The position numbers were made by a program, and so were the translations under genes. The notes below the pieces were generated by a model that ran no database searches, was not told where the DNA came from, and worked only from the letters and a program-made list of their open reading frames with translations. A stretch of DNA of 64,000 nucleotides from Hafnia psychrotolerans (lineage in GTDB: Bacteria; Pseudomonadota; Gammaproteobacteria; Enterobacterales; Enterobacteriaceae), in contig NZ_BMFZ01000001.1 of the NCBI RefSeq assembly GCF_014639435.1, positions 482,748 through 546,747 of the forward strand, in the 5' to 3' direction. Below, piece by piece: positions 1 through 9,277 of this stretch (position 1 is the stretch's first letter; the number at the start of each line of letters is the position of its first letter).

Positions 1-441
1 GCGGTGCTGAAAGGGCTGCTGGATATCTGGCTGGCACCGCTCAAAGCCTTGCAGTCGGATCAGCATCCACTGGAGGCTATCGGCGAATATATCCGCCTGA
101 AACTCTGCGTCTCGCGCGATCATCCTCAAGCTTCACGTCTATTTTGTCTGGAGATGCTGCAGGGCGCGCCGCTGTTGAAACAGGAACTCGGCGGCAGTTT
201 GAAAACGCTGGTGGAAGATAAATCAGATGTGATCCGCGGCTGGATAAAAGATCGATTGATCGCACCGGTTGATCCGATGCAGCTGATTTTTATGCTGTGG
301 GCGACCACTCAGCATTATGCGGATTTTGGTGTACAGGTCGAAGCTATCACCGGCAAAACCCTCAACGACCCGGCGTTCTTTGAACAGACCGTGAATAACG
401 TACAGCGCATTATTACCGAAGGTATACGGCTTCGGGCTTAA
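1..441 (+). CDS. rutR: RutR, TetR-family pyrimidine-utilisation regulator (3' part)
   Basis: The reading frame is open from the first base, so only the C-terminal 146 residues are present; the N-terminal helix-turn-helix lies outside the window. The visible part is the TetR ligand-binding and dimerisation domain. Runs such as DIWLAPLKA, EYIRLKL, QASRLFC, TQHYADF and NVQRIITEGI match E. coli RutR closely. In E. coli, RutR binds uracil and thymine and represses the rutABCDEFG pyrimidine-degradation operon. Nothing downstream on this strand looks like a rut gene, so any rut operon must lie to the left. The family is sure from motifs; the orthology is an inference from recalled similarity. Confidence 0.88.
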   Translation, partial: AVLKGLLDIWLAPLKALQSDQHPLEAIGEYIRLKLCVSRDHPQASRLFCLEMLQGAPLLKQELGGSLKTLVEDKSDVIRGWIKDRLIAPVDPMQLIFMLWATTQHYADFGVQVEAITGKTLNDPAFFEQTVNNVQRIITEGIRLRA

Positions 442-506
442 AAGGCTCAGGATGGATTCGGTTTCATGATGAGGCAGCATGTTTACTGCCCCAGATGGGT
501 CATTGA

Positions 507-614
507 TTAATGCAGCAAGATCCAGTGAATCAGCCTGGCAATTATATCGTTTAGCACGACAATTCCGATAAGAATGGCGATGATCAGAATGACGAATCGC
601 TTACCTGTAGGCAA
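507..614 (-). CDS. Small single-pass membrane protein (35 aa)
   Basis: This is a 35-residue ORF that starts at a TTG codon 9 bases after a strong AAGGAG ribosome-binding site on the minus strand. The product begins MPTGKRFVILI, followed by a run of about 15 Ile/Val/Leu/Ala residues (positions 7-21) and a polar tail ending HWILLH. This is a basic N-terminus plus one predicted membrane helix. It lies just downstream of another tiny membrane ORF on the same strand (649-738), so the two may be co-transcribed. I do not recognise the family. The good Shine-Dalgarno and hydrophobic pattern support it; the non-ATG start and small size weaken it. Confidence 0.5.
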   Translation of the reverse strand: MPTGKRFVILIIAILIGIVVLNDIIARLIHWILLH

Positions 615-648
615 AATCAGCTCTCCTTGATAACCTCATACTGCCCTG

Positions 649-738
649 TTACCAGGGGCCGGTTCCTTGCATATTCAATGCAATGACTGCGGCACATACT
701 ACAATAAATACGATAAACACGATGATAAGACGTTTCAT
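649..738 (-). CDS. Small single-pass membrane protein (29 aa)
   Basis: A 29-residue ORF with an ATG start and a moderate AGAAG ribosome-binding site. The product starts MKRLIIVFIVFIVV: two positive residues, then a continuous hydrophobic helix to about residue 21, then a short polar end (MQGTGPW). It resembles the many enterobacterial small transmembrane proteins of 25-40 residues, but I cannot assign it to a named one. It is followed 34 bases later by the 35-aa membrane ORF at 507-614 on the same strand, suggesting a bicistronic unit. Function unknown. Confidence 0.45.
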   Translation of the reverse strand: MKRLIIVFIVFIVVCAAVIALNMQGTGPW

Positions 739-847
739 AATCTACTTCTGAGAGCCTTAGCTCTTCCTCACACAAACGCCCTTGCGGGCGAAACCGGTGG
801 GACGTTACCCAGAAAAGCAGCATAAATCCAGCATCCAGGGAGAAAAA

Positions 848-2614
848 TTATTCTGCCGTTGCGCTGCGCCTGACCAGATTGGTCTTCTGTCCATCTTTGA
901 TAACCGTATTCGGAGGTGTTTCTGGCACCAGTGCGTCCGGAGCGATATTCATATGGTTGAGTACCTGTCCCATGATTTGGCCGAATATCGGACCGGCAAC
1001 GGAACCCCCAAAGTGCTTACCTGCCTGCGGATTATTCACCATAACCACCAGAGCAACACGTGGATTACTGGCCGGTGCAACACCGGCGGTGTAGTTGATG
1101 TAGCCACCATCATATTTGCCACTGGCCCCCATTTTTTCAGCGGTACCGGTTTTGATCGCCAGACGATAGCCGGGCACGGCGGCGCTGAGACCCGAGCCTC
1201 CGGGCAGGGCATCGCTTTCCATCATATGTACCACAGTTTGCGCCACATCCTGAGACATCACACGAGTACCGAGCACCGGCGGTGTCACCTTGGTGATCGA
1301 CAAGGGCCGATAGATACCGAAAGAGCCGATAGTGGCGTATTCGCGAGCAATTTGCAGCGGCGTGACGCGCAGCCCATAGCCGAACGAGAAGGTGGCGCGT
1401 TCTATGTCTGCCCAGCGTTCACGATGCAGTGGGAAATAACCGCCGCTCTCGCCACCAATACCGAGATCGGTAGGTTTACCGAGGCCAAATGATTGATACA
1501 GTTGAACCAGCACCTGCGCAGGCATGGCCAGCGCGATATGGGAAACGGCGATGTCACTGGACTTCTGTAACACGCCGGTAACCGTGAGCGCTGGCCAGTG
1601 GCCGACGTCTCTAATCAGGTGCCCATTGACAGTGTAGGGATGGGTATCGATCACCGAGTCAGGACGGATCATCTTACGTGCAAGGCCTGCCATCACCACC
1701 AACGGTTTCACCGTAGAACCAGGCTCGAAACTGTCACTGATCGCGACGTTGCGCATGTCTTTGGGCTGTACGCCAACATAGTTGTTCGGATTGTAGGATG
1801 GGTAAGAGGCCATGCCGAGGATCTCGCCGGTATTAACGTCAACCAGCACCGCTGCGCCAGAATCGGCCTGGTTCTGTATCACACCTGCGCTCAGGCGTGA
1901 ATACATCACGTACTGCATATAGCTGTCTATACTCAGATTGATCGTGGGCGGTTGTTGAGGGGGAACTTCTTTGAGGATACCGATCACATTGCCATGACCA
2001 TCTTGACGGTATTCACGCATACCTGGCTTACCTTCCAGCAGCGAGTTAAACCCTTTCTCGATACCGTTCAGCCCTTCATTGTCAGTCCCTACGATTCCGA
2101 CCAGGTTGGCGGCCGCTTCACTCATCGGATAATACCGGCTGTCATCATGCCGGCTGCTGATACCGCTCAGATGTAACAGGCCGATATCATTAGCGATACC
2201 CTGTTCAACTTTGCGCCCAAGGTAGACAAAGCGGCGCTGTGGGTCGCTGGTGATAGTCTGTTGTAACTGCGACAGCGGCATATTCAGCGCCGAGGCCAGA
2301 TACTGCCATTTCGGGCTGTTAAGATCGCTGTGTAGCTGCAAGATGCGGAAAGGGTCTGCGATAATATCTTTTGACGCGACGCTCAGTGCCAGAGGATGTC
2401 CATTGCGGTCAGCAATGGTTGCGCGATCGGCCGGGATCACCGTGGAGCGTAGTGAACGTTGATCCGCCTGGCGCTCCAGCATAGGGTGGTTAAGTAACTG
2501 CAAATAACCCACGCGTGCCAGCAGAAATAACATGCAACCGACGATGCCCAGGCAAATTAGGGCAAAACGTTTTGAATAAAAATGAGGCTGTGCATTGGAT
2601 TTTTTCGGGGGCAT
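848..2614 (-). CDS. Penicillin-binding protein 3 paralogue (FtsI-like transpeptidase)
   Basis: Class B penicillin-binding protein, a D,D-transpeptidase that crosslinks septal peptidoglycan. The ATG chosen at 2614 gives 588 residues, the length of E. coli FtsI; a TTG 42 bases upstream would add 14. Order: short cytoplasmic tail, one membrane helix (about residues 17-36), PBP dimerisation domain, transpeptidase domain. The nucleophile motif is STVK (in FEPGSTVKPL, about residue 305) and the KTG box is KTGTAEK. The second motif reads SSD (QKSSDIAVS), where E. coli FtsI has SSN. There is no mraW, ftsL or murE beside it, so it is a stand-alone paralogue outside the dcw cluster, comparable in concept to PBP3SAL of Salmonella. 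The housekeeping ftsI is presumably elsewhere. Confidence 0.9.
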   Translation of the reverse strand: MPPKKSNAQPHFYSKRFALICLGIVGCMLFLLARVGYLQLLNHPMLERQADQRSLRSTVIPADRATIADRNGHPLALSVASKDIIADPFRILQLHSDLNSPKWQYLASALNMPLSQLQQTITSDPQRRFVYLGRKVEQGIANDIGLLHLSGISSRHDDSRYYPMSEAAANLVGIVGTDNEGLNGIEKGFNSLLEGKPGMREYRQDGHGNVIGILKEVPPQQPPTINLSIDSYMQYVMYSRLSAGVIQNQADSGAAVLVDVNTGEILGMASYPSYNPNNYVGVQPKDMRNVAISDSFEPGSTVKPLVVMAGLARKMIRPDSVIDTHPYTVNGHLIRDVGHWPALTVTGVLQKSSDIAVSHIALAMPAQVLVQLYQSFGLGKPTDLGIGGESGGYFPLHRERWADIERATFSFGYGLRVTPLQIAREYATIGSFGIYRPLSITKVTPPVLGTRVMSQDVAQTVVHMMESDALPGGSGLSAAVPGYRLAIKTGTAEKMGASGKYDGGYINYTAGVAPASNPRVALVVMVNNPQAGKHFGGSVAGPIFGQIMGQVLNHMNIAPDALVPETPPNTVIKDGQKTNLVRRSATAE

Positions 2615-2943
2615 GGTTGCTTCGCAAGTCGTTGATGCTGATGTTGCCAGGAACAAAGAACCAGACGATAAATACCCTTATTAATGCAGCATAAACCCGG
2701 CGCTCATCATTCTGATTGATAATGAATTTTATATCCTACTCATCATATAATAAGCGGTTGCCGGGTTATGTTTATTTAAGTTGCGCTTTGTAAGTAAATG
2801 CGAATTACTCTTCATCCTTTATGCCGCAGCTGTGTTAGCTGGCTTCATTCACCAGAGCAACTGGCGATAATCAGCTCATCGAGATGCATTCACTTGCTGT
2901 CTTGCTCCAACGCAAATGATGTTGAGCCACAGACAACGGGTTG
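2615..2943. other. Intergenic region upstream of the PBP3 paralogue
   Basis: About 330 bases between the PBP3 paralogue and the 3' end of the dinI-like gene. It is AT-rich around 2700-2790 and must carry the promoter of the PBP3 gene. I see no convincing operator, RNA gene or small ORF with a ribosome-binding site. Confidence 0.4.
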
Positions 2944-3186
2944 TTACTCAATGGACAGCCACTCATCGGCTTCTTCGAACATCGCTTCCAACATCTGGTT
3001 GAGATGTGAACGATCTTGCTTGCTGGCACCCGAGGTGTTCAGCCCGTTTGCCTGCATCGGCTTCACTTTGACTTCTGCGTCAGGAAACAGGCGGTGCACG
3101 CGCTTGGTCAGCTCAGCCTTGATTTTCTCGCTGGCGTCGGGGACACCTGCCACGTTTCGTTTGTCATAAACCAATTCAACCAGCAT
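2944..3186 (-). CDS. DinI-like family protein
   Basis: An 80-residue protein of the DinI/MsgA-like family. E. coli DinI (81 aa) binds RecA filaments and modulates the SOS response. The family pattern is clear: an N-terminal beta strand (MLVELVYDK), an amphipathic helix with LTKRVHRLFPDAEVKVK, then NTSGASKQDRSHLNQML, and an acidic C-terminal helix ending EEADEWLSIE, comparable to the SADDWFVSE end of DinI. A near-consensus LexA box lies about 63 bases upstream (3249-3264), so SOS induction is likely. It could be a paralogue and not DinI itself, because several DinI-like genes occur in enterics and phages; no phage genes adjoin it here. Confidence 0.85.
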   Translation of the reverse strand: MLVELVYDKRNVAGVPDASEKIKAELTKRVHRLFPDAEVKVKPMQANGLNTSGASKQDRSHLNQMLEAMFEEADEWLSIE

Positions 3187-3248
3187 TACTCATCATCCTT
3201 CACGTTACCGCGGGGTTAGCCGCTCTTGCTTGCTGTAAGTAAAATTAA

Positions 3249-3264
3249 CTGGCTAAATATACAG
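3249..3264. promoter_or_regulatory. LexA (SOS) box upstream of the dinI-like gene
   Basis: CTGGCTAAATATACAG reads CTGTATATTTAGCCAG on the minus strand. It fits CTG-N10-CAG with the AT-rich core of the enterobacterial LexA operator (CTGTATATATATACAG). It lies 63 bases upstream of the dinI-like start, the expected promoter position. Confidence 0.75.
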
Positions 3265-3437
3265 TATAATCAACAGGTGCTCCAACAGTTTTCAATGCAG
3301 ATTTATGTAATGTCTGTGATGGGGTCTTGCTTACGTTTTGTTGGAAGCCAGAACGACGGCTGATATGCACAACGACAGGTTGAACGTCTTATTACGGGAG
3401 GAAAGCGTGCTTAGGGGTCGCCGCGCTTTCATCCGTT

Positions 3438-5219
3438 TTAATCAGCAATAAACCGCTTTTCATTGGTCAGAACCTGTAAAAGAAGTCCCAGGTCAGGTTT
3501 TTGATCTTTGATGCGTTTGCCATCAAGGTCATAGGCACGGTAATCACCATTCCTTTCCAGCTGTAATATATGGGTCGGGGTGGTGATAATTAACGTGCCG
3601 TTTTTGCTGGTTGAGATCCAGTTATGACGTCGTTTGGCCGCAAACAGGTCTTCTCCCTGGGAGAAATCAGCCGGAGAGGTGGTAACGTGCAACAGGCGTT
3701 GCATCAGGGTTAGCATGACGTCTTCGTGATCCGTCAGCTTGTTGATGGACTGCGCCGGTGTGTCCGGCCAGTGGATGACCAGCGGTACGCGCAGTTGGTC
3801 GCGATTTATGCTATTGCCTGAATCCGAGACCCCATTTTCATTTAGCGCTACACCATGCGCAGCGGTGATCACCACCACGGTTTTATCCAGAATGCCGCGC
3901 TGTTTCAACCCTTGTAAAATCACCGCGATCTGCTGATCGACTTCCGTTGCACCTTGCTGATAGCGCTCGACAAAGGCTTTGCCCGTTGGCACCGCGTCAT
4001 TTCCACGGTGCAGGGAAGCCGAGACTCCATTCAGGCTGACATAAGAGAACCACGGACGTGTGCTGCGTGCATTTAGCCACTGTTGCCATTGCTGCGCCAC
4101 TGACGCGTCAGGTTGATTGCTTGGCGCCGGTAAGGAGAAGTCGGTCAGAAGGGCCTGGCGATAAAGCGGGCTGTTGAAGCCATCGGACGAGAACAGGCCA
4201 AATTCGTAACCCTGCTTCGCCAGCGACGTCATCAACACAGAAGGTTTACGTGCCGCAATAATGCCTTCCATATACGTGGGTGAAATTCCATAGAACAGGC
4301 CGAAAAGACCGGTGTCAACGCGGTTTCCTGAGCTGTAATGCTGATTAAAACTGACATTCTGCCGCGCGAATTCGCTCAAGGCAGGCATGTCTTTAGCCGT
4401 GGTAGAGGCATGGAGGCCATCGACCACGATCATCAATAAATTATAGCCACTGCCTGCATCGCGGAAACTAATGTCATTGAGCGGATACTCGACCGACAGC
4501 GCTTCCGGATTGCCTTGTTCAATCAGGCGATTTTGATAGGCCTGTGCATCCAGCAAACCATGCTTCTCGAGGAACTTGCGGGCCGTCATTGGGTAGGACA
4601 ACGGCAAGTTTGAGCGCTGCATGGTGATGGGGCGATAGAAATTAGCGTCGGCCCAGATGTACATCAGGTGTGAGGCAAAGAAGCTGACAATGAACAGTGC
4701 AACTAATGGCTTGGCGAAATTACGACGATTCAGGCTACGCAGCTTTTGCCATGCCCAAGTGCCGAATAACATTTCGATCAAGAAAATCACCGGCACGCAA
4801 ATAAACATCAGCTGCCAGTCGCGTGCCAGATCTCCCTGACCTGGGTTAACCACCAATTCCCAAACTACCGGGTTAATGTGCAGGTGGAAGCGAGTAAATA
4901 CCTCGGTATCCACCAGTAACAACGTCAGGCCTGCCGTGGCTAAAATCGCCGACAGGAAACGCAACAAACGCTGTGACATCACCACAAAGGTCAGCGGGAA
5001 GATGATCAATAGATAAGTGGAGAAACCGATAAAGCTGAAATGCCCAAGCCAACTGACCAGCGAGTAGAGTCGCCCTTCAAGCGAAGAAGGCCAGTCAGAG
5101 ACAAAAAGATAGCGGCTGCCGAGTCCAAGACTGAGCAGAATATTAAATAGGGCGAACCAGTGCCCCCAGCTGATCATCTGGGATACTTTTTCGCGATAGC
5201 GCTGACTATTTGTCACCAT
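3438..5219 (-). CDS. yejM: YejM/PbgA/LapC, inner-membrane regulator of LPS synthesis
   Basis: A 593-residue protein (586 in E. coli) with five N-terminal membrane segments (about residues 20-190) and a periplasmic sulfatase-like globular domain that follows. In E. coli it senses periplasmic LPS and restrains LapB/FtsH proteolysis of LpxC, so it sets LPS output. The sulfatase-fold landmarks are visible (MIVVDGLHAS, VITAAHGVALNENG). The gene follows yejL by 24 bases on the same strand, the K-12 order, and the pair is divergent from yejK. K-12 has tRNA proL downstream of yejM; I see none here. Confidence 0.96.
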   Translation of the reverse strand: MVTNSQRYREKVSQMISWGHWFALFNILLSLGLGSRYLFVSDWPSSLEGRLYSLVSWLGHFSFIGFSTYLLIIFPLTFVVMSQRLLRFLSAILATAGLTLLLVDTEVFTRFHLHINPVVWELVVNPGQGDLARDWQLMFICVPVIFLIEMLFGTWAWQKLRSLNRRNFAKPLVALFIVSFFASHLMYIWADANFYRPITMQRSNLPLSYPMTARKFLEKHGLLDAQAYQNRLIEQGNPEALSVEYPLNDISFRDAGSGYNLLMIVVDGLHASTTAKDMPALSEFARQNVSFNQHYSSGNRVDTGLFGLFYGISPTYMEGIIAARKPSVLMTSLAKQGYEFGLFSSDGFNSPLYRQALLTDFSLPAPSNQPDASVAQQWQQWLNARSTRPWFSYVSLNGVSASLHRGNDAVPTGKAFVERYQQGATEVDQQIAVILQGLKQRGILDKTVVVITAAHGVALNENGVSDSGNSINRDQLRVPLVIHWPDTPAQSINKLTDHEDVMLTLMQRLLHVTTSPADFSQGEDLFAAKRRHNWISTSKNGTLIITTPTHILQLERNGDYRAYDLDGKRIKDQKPDLGLLLQVLTNEKRFIAD

Positions 5220-5243
5220 AAGAGGTCTTGGGAAAATATTGGA

Positions 5244-5471
5244 TTAATGGGCTTTATCTTCTCTAATCGACGCTTGCAATGCACTTGCAAAAGAGCCGCC
5301 AATGGCTTTCCGCTGCGCAGGTGCGACGCTGGTATTGATTAAATTGGTCACCATATTACCCAAAACCATCAATGAAAGATCGGTTGGGGTGCGGTGTTTT
5401 TCCAGTACATTGACCAGTTCAGAAAGGAGCTGTTCAACGTGTTCGTCACTGTAACGAGATGATTGTGGCAT
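5244..5471 (-). CDS. yejL: YejL, conserved UPF0352 protein
   Basis: A 75-residue protein of the UPF0352 family (same length in E. coli). It starts [19 protein letters not shown] and contains [23 protein letters not shown], the family signature. It is a small, mainly helical cytoplasmic protein of unknown function. It lies 24 bases upstream of yejM on the same strand and is probably co-transcribed with it. It is divergent from yejK across about 230 bases. Confidence 0.95.
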   Translation of the reverse strand: MPQSSRYSDEHVEQLLSELVNVLEKHRTPTDLSLMVLGNMVTNLINTSVAPAQRKAIGGSFASALQASIREDKAH

Positions 5472-5700
5472 AGATTAATGTGCTCAAAGCCTGACAAAGT
5501 GCAATATCTTAACGTATCGTGGCATCAGTTTCTGCATTTTTATAATGTGGCAGATGTTGAGATATTGATGAGATGTATTTGTATGTGTTTCAGCGCGTAA
5601 GGCTTTGCAGTTGCAAGCATCACATATTCAATGTTTGAATACGCGCCATTGCATTGGGTATCGATCCCAATTCCATCAAATTTCTAACCGGAGAAACCCC

Positions 5701-6708
5701 ATGAGCCTGGATATCGAGCAGATTGCTCTGCACCAGTTGAATAAGCGTGACGAGCAGACGCTGGATGTTGTGCTGCGCGATACCTTGCTAACCCCGAATG
5801 CGGCGGTTGAAGAGATGATGGCCGAGTTGCATCGCGTTTATAGCGCCAAGAGCAAAGCTTACGGGTTATTTAATCAAGACAGCGAACTCGCCGTGGCGCT
5901 CCGTAACTGCCGCAAGGGTGAAGAGGATTTTCTCGGTTTTAGCCGTGCTGCTACCGGACGTTTGCGCGACGAGTTGTCGAAGTACCCGTTTGCCGAAGGC
6001 GGGGTGGTGCTGTTCTGCCATTACCGCTTCCTGGCGGTAGACTATTTACTGATTGCTGTGCTTAACAGCCGCAGCAGTATGCGGGTGAATGAACAGCTGG
6101 ATGTCAGTAGCATCCACTACCTTGATATCAACCATGCCGATATCGTGGCGCGCATTGATTTGACCGAATGGGAAACCAGCCCTGAATCCACCCGTTATTT
6201 AACCTTCCTCAAAGGCCGGGTCGGGCGCAAAGTCTCCGACTTCTTTATGGATTTTCTTGGCGCAGCAGAAGGTCTGGATACCAAAGCTCAAAACCGGGGC
6301 TTGTTACAGGCGGTTGATGATTTCTGTGCCGAGGCCCAGCTAGACAAGAACGAACGGCAGAATTATCGTCAACAGGTTTACACTTATTGCAACGAGCAGT
6401 TGCAGTCGGGGGAAGAGATTGCGCTTGATGATCTGTCCGAAGAACTGCCACCGTGGAATGATAAGAAATTTAAAGAATTTACTCAGGAACAGGGCTATCA
6501 ACTGGAAGAGACTTTTCCGGCTGACCGTAGCACCTTGCGTCAACTGACTAAGTTTGCCGGCAGCGGTGGTGGTGTGAGTATTAACTTTGATGCGATGCTT
6601 ATGGGCGAGCGGGTTTTCTGGGACCCGGCGACGGATACATTGACGATTAAAGGCACGCCACCCAATTTGCGTGACCAACTGCAGCGCCGGTCTGGAAATA
6701 ATAAGTAG
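5701..6708 (+). CDS. yejK: YejK/NdpA nucleoid-associated protein
   Basis: A 335-residue nucleoid-associated protein, identical in length to E. coli YejK. It belongs to the NA37/YejK family found on the nucleoid in gamma-proteobacteria; its exact role is unknown. The ATG at 5701 follows a CGGAGAAA ribosome-binding site. An upstream in-frame extension to 5605 exists but lacks a good site and would add 32 atypical residues. Typical stretches are [30 protein letters not shown] and the C-terminal [21 protein letters not shown] rho-independent terminator follows and is shared with convergent rplY. Confidence 0.95.
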   Translation: MSLDIEQIALHQLNKRDEQTLDVVLRDTLLTPNAAVEEMMAELHRVYSAKSKAYGLFNQDSELAVALRNCRKGEEDFLGFSRAATGRLRDELSKYPFAEGGVVLFCHYRFLAVDYLLIAVLNSRSSMRVNEQLDVSSIHYLDINHADIVARIDLTEWETSPESTRYLTFLKGRVGRKVSDFFMDFLGAAEGLDTKAQNRGLLQAVDDFCAEAQLDKNERQNYRQQVYTYCNEQLQSGEEIALDDLSEELPPWNDKKFKEFTQEQGYQLEETFPADRSTLRQLTKFAGSGGGVSINFDAMLMGERVFWDPATDTLTIKGTPPNLRDQLQRRSGNNK

Positions 6709-6723
6709 TTTGTTCCCCAATAT

Positions 6724-6752
6724 AAAAAACACCGCCGAGGCGGTGTTTTTTA
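6724..6752. terminator. Bidirectional terminator between yejK and rplY
   Basis: Hairpin AACACCGCC-GA-GGCGGTGTT, flanked by A-runs on the left and T-runs on the right, between two convergent genes. It can terminate both. Confidence 0.85.
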
Positions 6753-6808
6753 TTGTTCACGCACGGCGTCCCGATGCGCATCAACTCATTGTTGTCTAAT
6801 CTAAAAGA

Positions 6809-7099
6809 TTAAACGCGAACGAAGTCGATGTGAGCCAGTTTTGGCTTGAACGGGTGACGCTGTACTGCCTGAACTTTAACTTTGGTTTCTGTACCGTCGA
6901 TAACCAAAGTGATTTCTTCAGAGTAAAATTCTTCTTTAACTTCCATGTTCTTTACAGAATCATGGTCCAGTTTGATAGAAACTGGAGCAGCTGAGCCACC
7001 ATAAATGATAGCTGGGAATTTGTTCTCTAAACGCAGGCGGCGGCTCGCACCCTTACCCTGCTCACCCAGTGGGCGTACTTCTACATTGATAGTAAACAT
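6809..7099 (-). CDS. rplY: 50S ribosomal protein L25
   Basis: A 96-residue protein of the short L25 class (94 aa in E. coli). It binds 5S rRNA in the large subunit. The N-terminal [21 protein letters not shown] and FPAIIYGG are the L25 signature, and it ends [10 protein letters not shown]. It lacks the long CTC-type C-terminal domain. It is convergent with yejK and lies downstream of radD on the same strand, the K-12 order. In E. coli L25 represses its own mRNA; no such structure was sought in detail here. Confidence 0.97.
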   Translation of the reverse strand: MFTINVEVRPLGEQGKGASRRLRLENKFPAIIYGGSAAPVSIKLDHDSVKNMEVKEEFYSEEITLVIDGTETKVKVQAVQRHPFKPKLAHIDFVRV

Positions 7100-7234
7100 T
7101 GTTTTTTCTCTAATAAGAAAATTAATCCCATCACAGGCGACCCAGTGGATGGTATTTACTCCCGCGCGAGGCGAAAGCGGGCGGTATGATACCGAAGTCG
7201 TGCTGTATCAGCAATCAATTACGCCATTTTCTGT

Positions 7235-9010
7235 TCAACCACGCAGCTCATTGGCGCGGCGATAACGTCCCTGATAATCAAATATCTTCTCGCGAATTTG
7301 CCAGAACTGGCCTTTCATCCGTGCGACCACAAAATCAGGGTGTCGCAGCAGAATCTGTTGCGCTACGACGTCGGCAGCCGTTTGCCATTCCAACGCCACA
7401 CCGGGTGCACGCTGGTGCGGGCGCAGAAAATTATGCAAAAAAGCCATCCGCTGGGCAGGCGTACTGAGACGAAAACGCTCCGAGACATCGGCGCCATCTT
7501 CATCGTAATAGGTGATTTTGAGCCATTCGCCTTTTTCATCACGGCCGTTTTCCAGATTCATGCCCCCACAACGCAGCACCAACGCATCTTTGAGTCGCAG
7601 TGCGGCTTTAAGCATATCGTCTGGGTCGACCAGAATCTCCTGGCATTGATGGCATCGCCGTGCGGCAATGTCGTTCTCTGCGCCGCAGTGAGGGCAGTTT
7701 TTGAAGCGAAAGCGGTAGTCGCACTGCTCGCGCTCACCATCATCATCTTCCAGAACGCCCTGACAGCGGCGGCCAAAATGTTCAATTAATGTGCCGTCTT
7801 CCGTCGTTTTACCCCAAAAGATATTGGCGAAACCGCAGGCCGGGCAAAAGACCTGTACCGGTTTATTGTCGCTGCCCGGTTTGTGGCTGCCCACTTCTGG
7901 CGTGAAAATATCATGCGGGTTTCCTGCGTAATCCAGGATCAAACAGTCGGTTTTTCCTGGTGACAGGCGTAGCCCACGCCCAACGATCTGCTGATACAAA
8001 CTGACGGATTCAGTCGGTCTCAAAATGGCAATAAGATCGACGTGCGGTGCATCGAAACCCGTCGTCAGCACGGAGACGTTGACCAAAAATCGTAACTGCT
8101 GTTGTTTAAACTCACCGATGAGCCGGTCACGTTCAGACGCCAGTGTCTGTGCGCTGATCAGCGCTGCCTGACCTTTTGGCAGCAGGCCAAATATCTCACC
8201 CGCGTGCTCTACCGTAGCGGCGAACAGCATCACCCCTTTGCGGTCAGCGGCGAACTCAACAATCTGGTTGATGATGTGCGGAGTAATACGTTTTTGCTGG
8301 CGCAGTTCGTCATTCAGATCGGCCTCACTGAATAGGCCGTTGCTGTTAGCCTGTAGGCGGCTGAAGTCATAGCTCACCACCGGCATATCGAGACGCTCTG
8401 GCGGGACCAGAAAGCCATTTTTGATCATGTAACGCAGTGGTAGCTCATAAATACAGTCGCGGAATAGGCTGTCGGCGTCGCCGCGGACCATTCCCTGATG
8501 GTGATACTGATAAATCCATCCTTTGCCCAGCCGGTAAGGTGTGGCGGTCAGGCCGAGCAGACGCAACCGTGGATTGCTGGTGCGCAGATGATTGATGATT
8601 TGCTGATATTGGCTGTTTTCATCGTCAGAAATACGGTGACATTCGTCGATGATCAGCAGGGAAAACTCACCGCCGAAGGCAGCAAGATTCGGTGCGACCG
8701 ACTGCACGCTGCCGAACACCACTTTGCCGCTGCTCTGTTTGATATTCAGTCCGGCGGCGAAAATATCGGCTTCCAATCCGTAAGAGAGGTATTTGCTGTG
8801 ATTCTGCGCCACCAGTTCTTTAACATGTGCCAGCACCAGCACGCGTCCTCTGGCAACCCTCGCCAGCTCGGCAATCACCAGGCTTTTTCCCGCCCCCGTC
8901 GGCAGGACGATCACCGCGGGTTCATCATGCTGACGAAAATGGCGCAGCGTGGCGTCAACGGCATCTTGTTGATAAGGGCGGAGGGTGAAAGCGGTCACGG
9001 CAATATTCAC
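7235..9010 (-). CDS. radD: RadD (YejH), DNA repair helicase-like ATPase
   Basis: A 591-residue superfamily 2 helicase-like protein (586 in E. coli). RadD works with RecA in recombination intermediate processing and double-strand break repair. Visible motifs: Walker A LPTGAGKS (about residue 37), DEAD-type box IIDECHR, motif [11 protein letters not shown], motif [12 protein letters not shown]. They are followed by a zinc-binding part with CPACGF and CPHCG...CHQC pairs (about residues 390-460). The gene is divergent from rsuA, as in K-12. The start ATG at 9010 gives [18 protein letters not shown], matching the family's N-terminal Q-motif region. Confidence 0.95.
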   Translation of the reverse strand: MNIAVTAFTLRPYQQDAVDATLRHFRQHDEPAVIVLPTGAGKSLVIAELARVARGRVLVLAHVKELVAQNHSKYLSYGLEADIFAAGLNIKQSSGKVVFGSVQSVAPNLAAFGGEFSLLIIDECHRISDDENSQYQQIINHLRTSNPRLRLLGLTATPYRLGKGWIYQYHHQGMVRGDADSLFRDCIYELPLRYMIKNGFLVPPERLDMPVVSYDFSRLQANSNGLFSEADLNDELRQQKRITPHIINQIVEFAADRKGVMLFAATVEHAGEIFGLLPKGQAALISAQTLASERDRLIGEFKQQQLRFLVNVSVLTTGFDAPHVDLIAILRPTESVSLYQQIVGRGLRLSPGKTDCLILDYAGNPHDIFTPEVGSHKPGSDNKPVQVFCPACGFANIFWGKTTEDGTLIEHFGRRCQGVLEDDDGEREQCDYRFRFKNCPHCGAENDIAARRCHQCQEILVDPDDMLKAALRLKDALVLRCGGMNLENGRDEKGEWLKITYYDEDGADVSERFRLSTPAQRMAFLHNFLRPHQRAPGVALEWQTAADVVAQQILLRHPDFVVARMKGQFWQIREKIFDYQGRYRRANELRG

Positions 9011-9277
9011 TGGTGATAAATACAGGGGTTAAGTATGCCAAAAGTTAGCGCGGATGGCGATCACCAAACCCGGCTAACTTTTGTCGATCTGTGTCACAAG
9101 CTTCTATGATGATGCGCCAAGCGCGGCTATACTGCCTGTTCAATAATAGGCAGCTGGTCTGCCTCGCCAAGTATTCATCACTCTCAGCCCTGTCAGTTAC
9201 CCTGGTGTAACGGCGGGGTGTTGTGTTTTATCAGAAATGCGATCTCTCAGGTCGCCATCAAAGGTTAGGCAGATTCA

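Noticed and set aside
782-1492. Long plus-strand frame (236 codons) opposite the PBP3 paralogue
   Set aside because: It is antisense to a clear coding gene, has no ribosome-binding site and the composition of a shadow frame.
3187-3437. Possible tRNA gene (proL) near yejM as in K-12
   Set aside because: No cloverleaf, CCA end or T-loop GGTTCGAATCC-like sequence is present in this gap.
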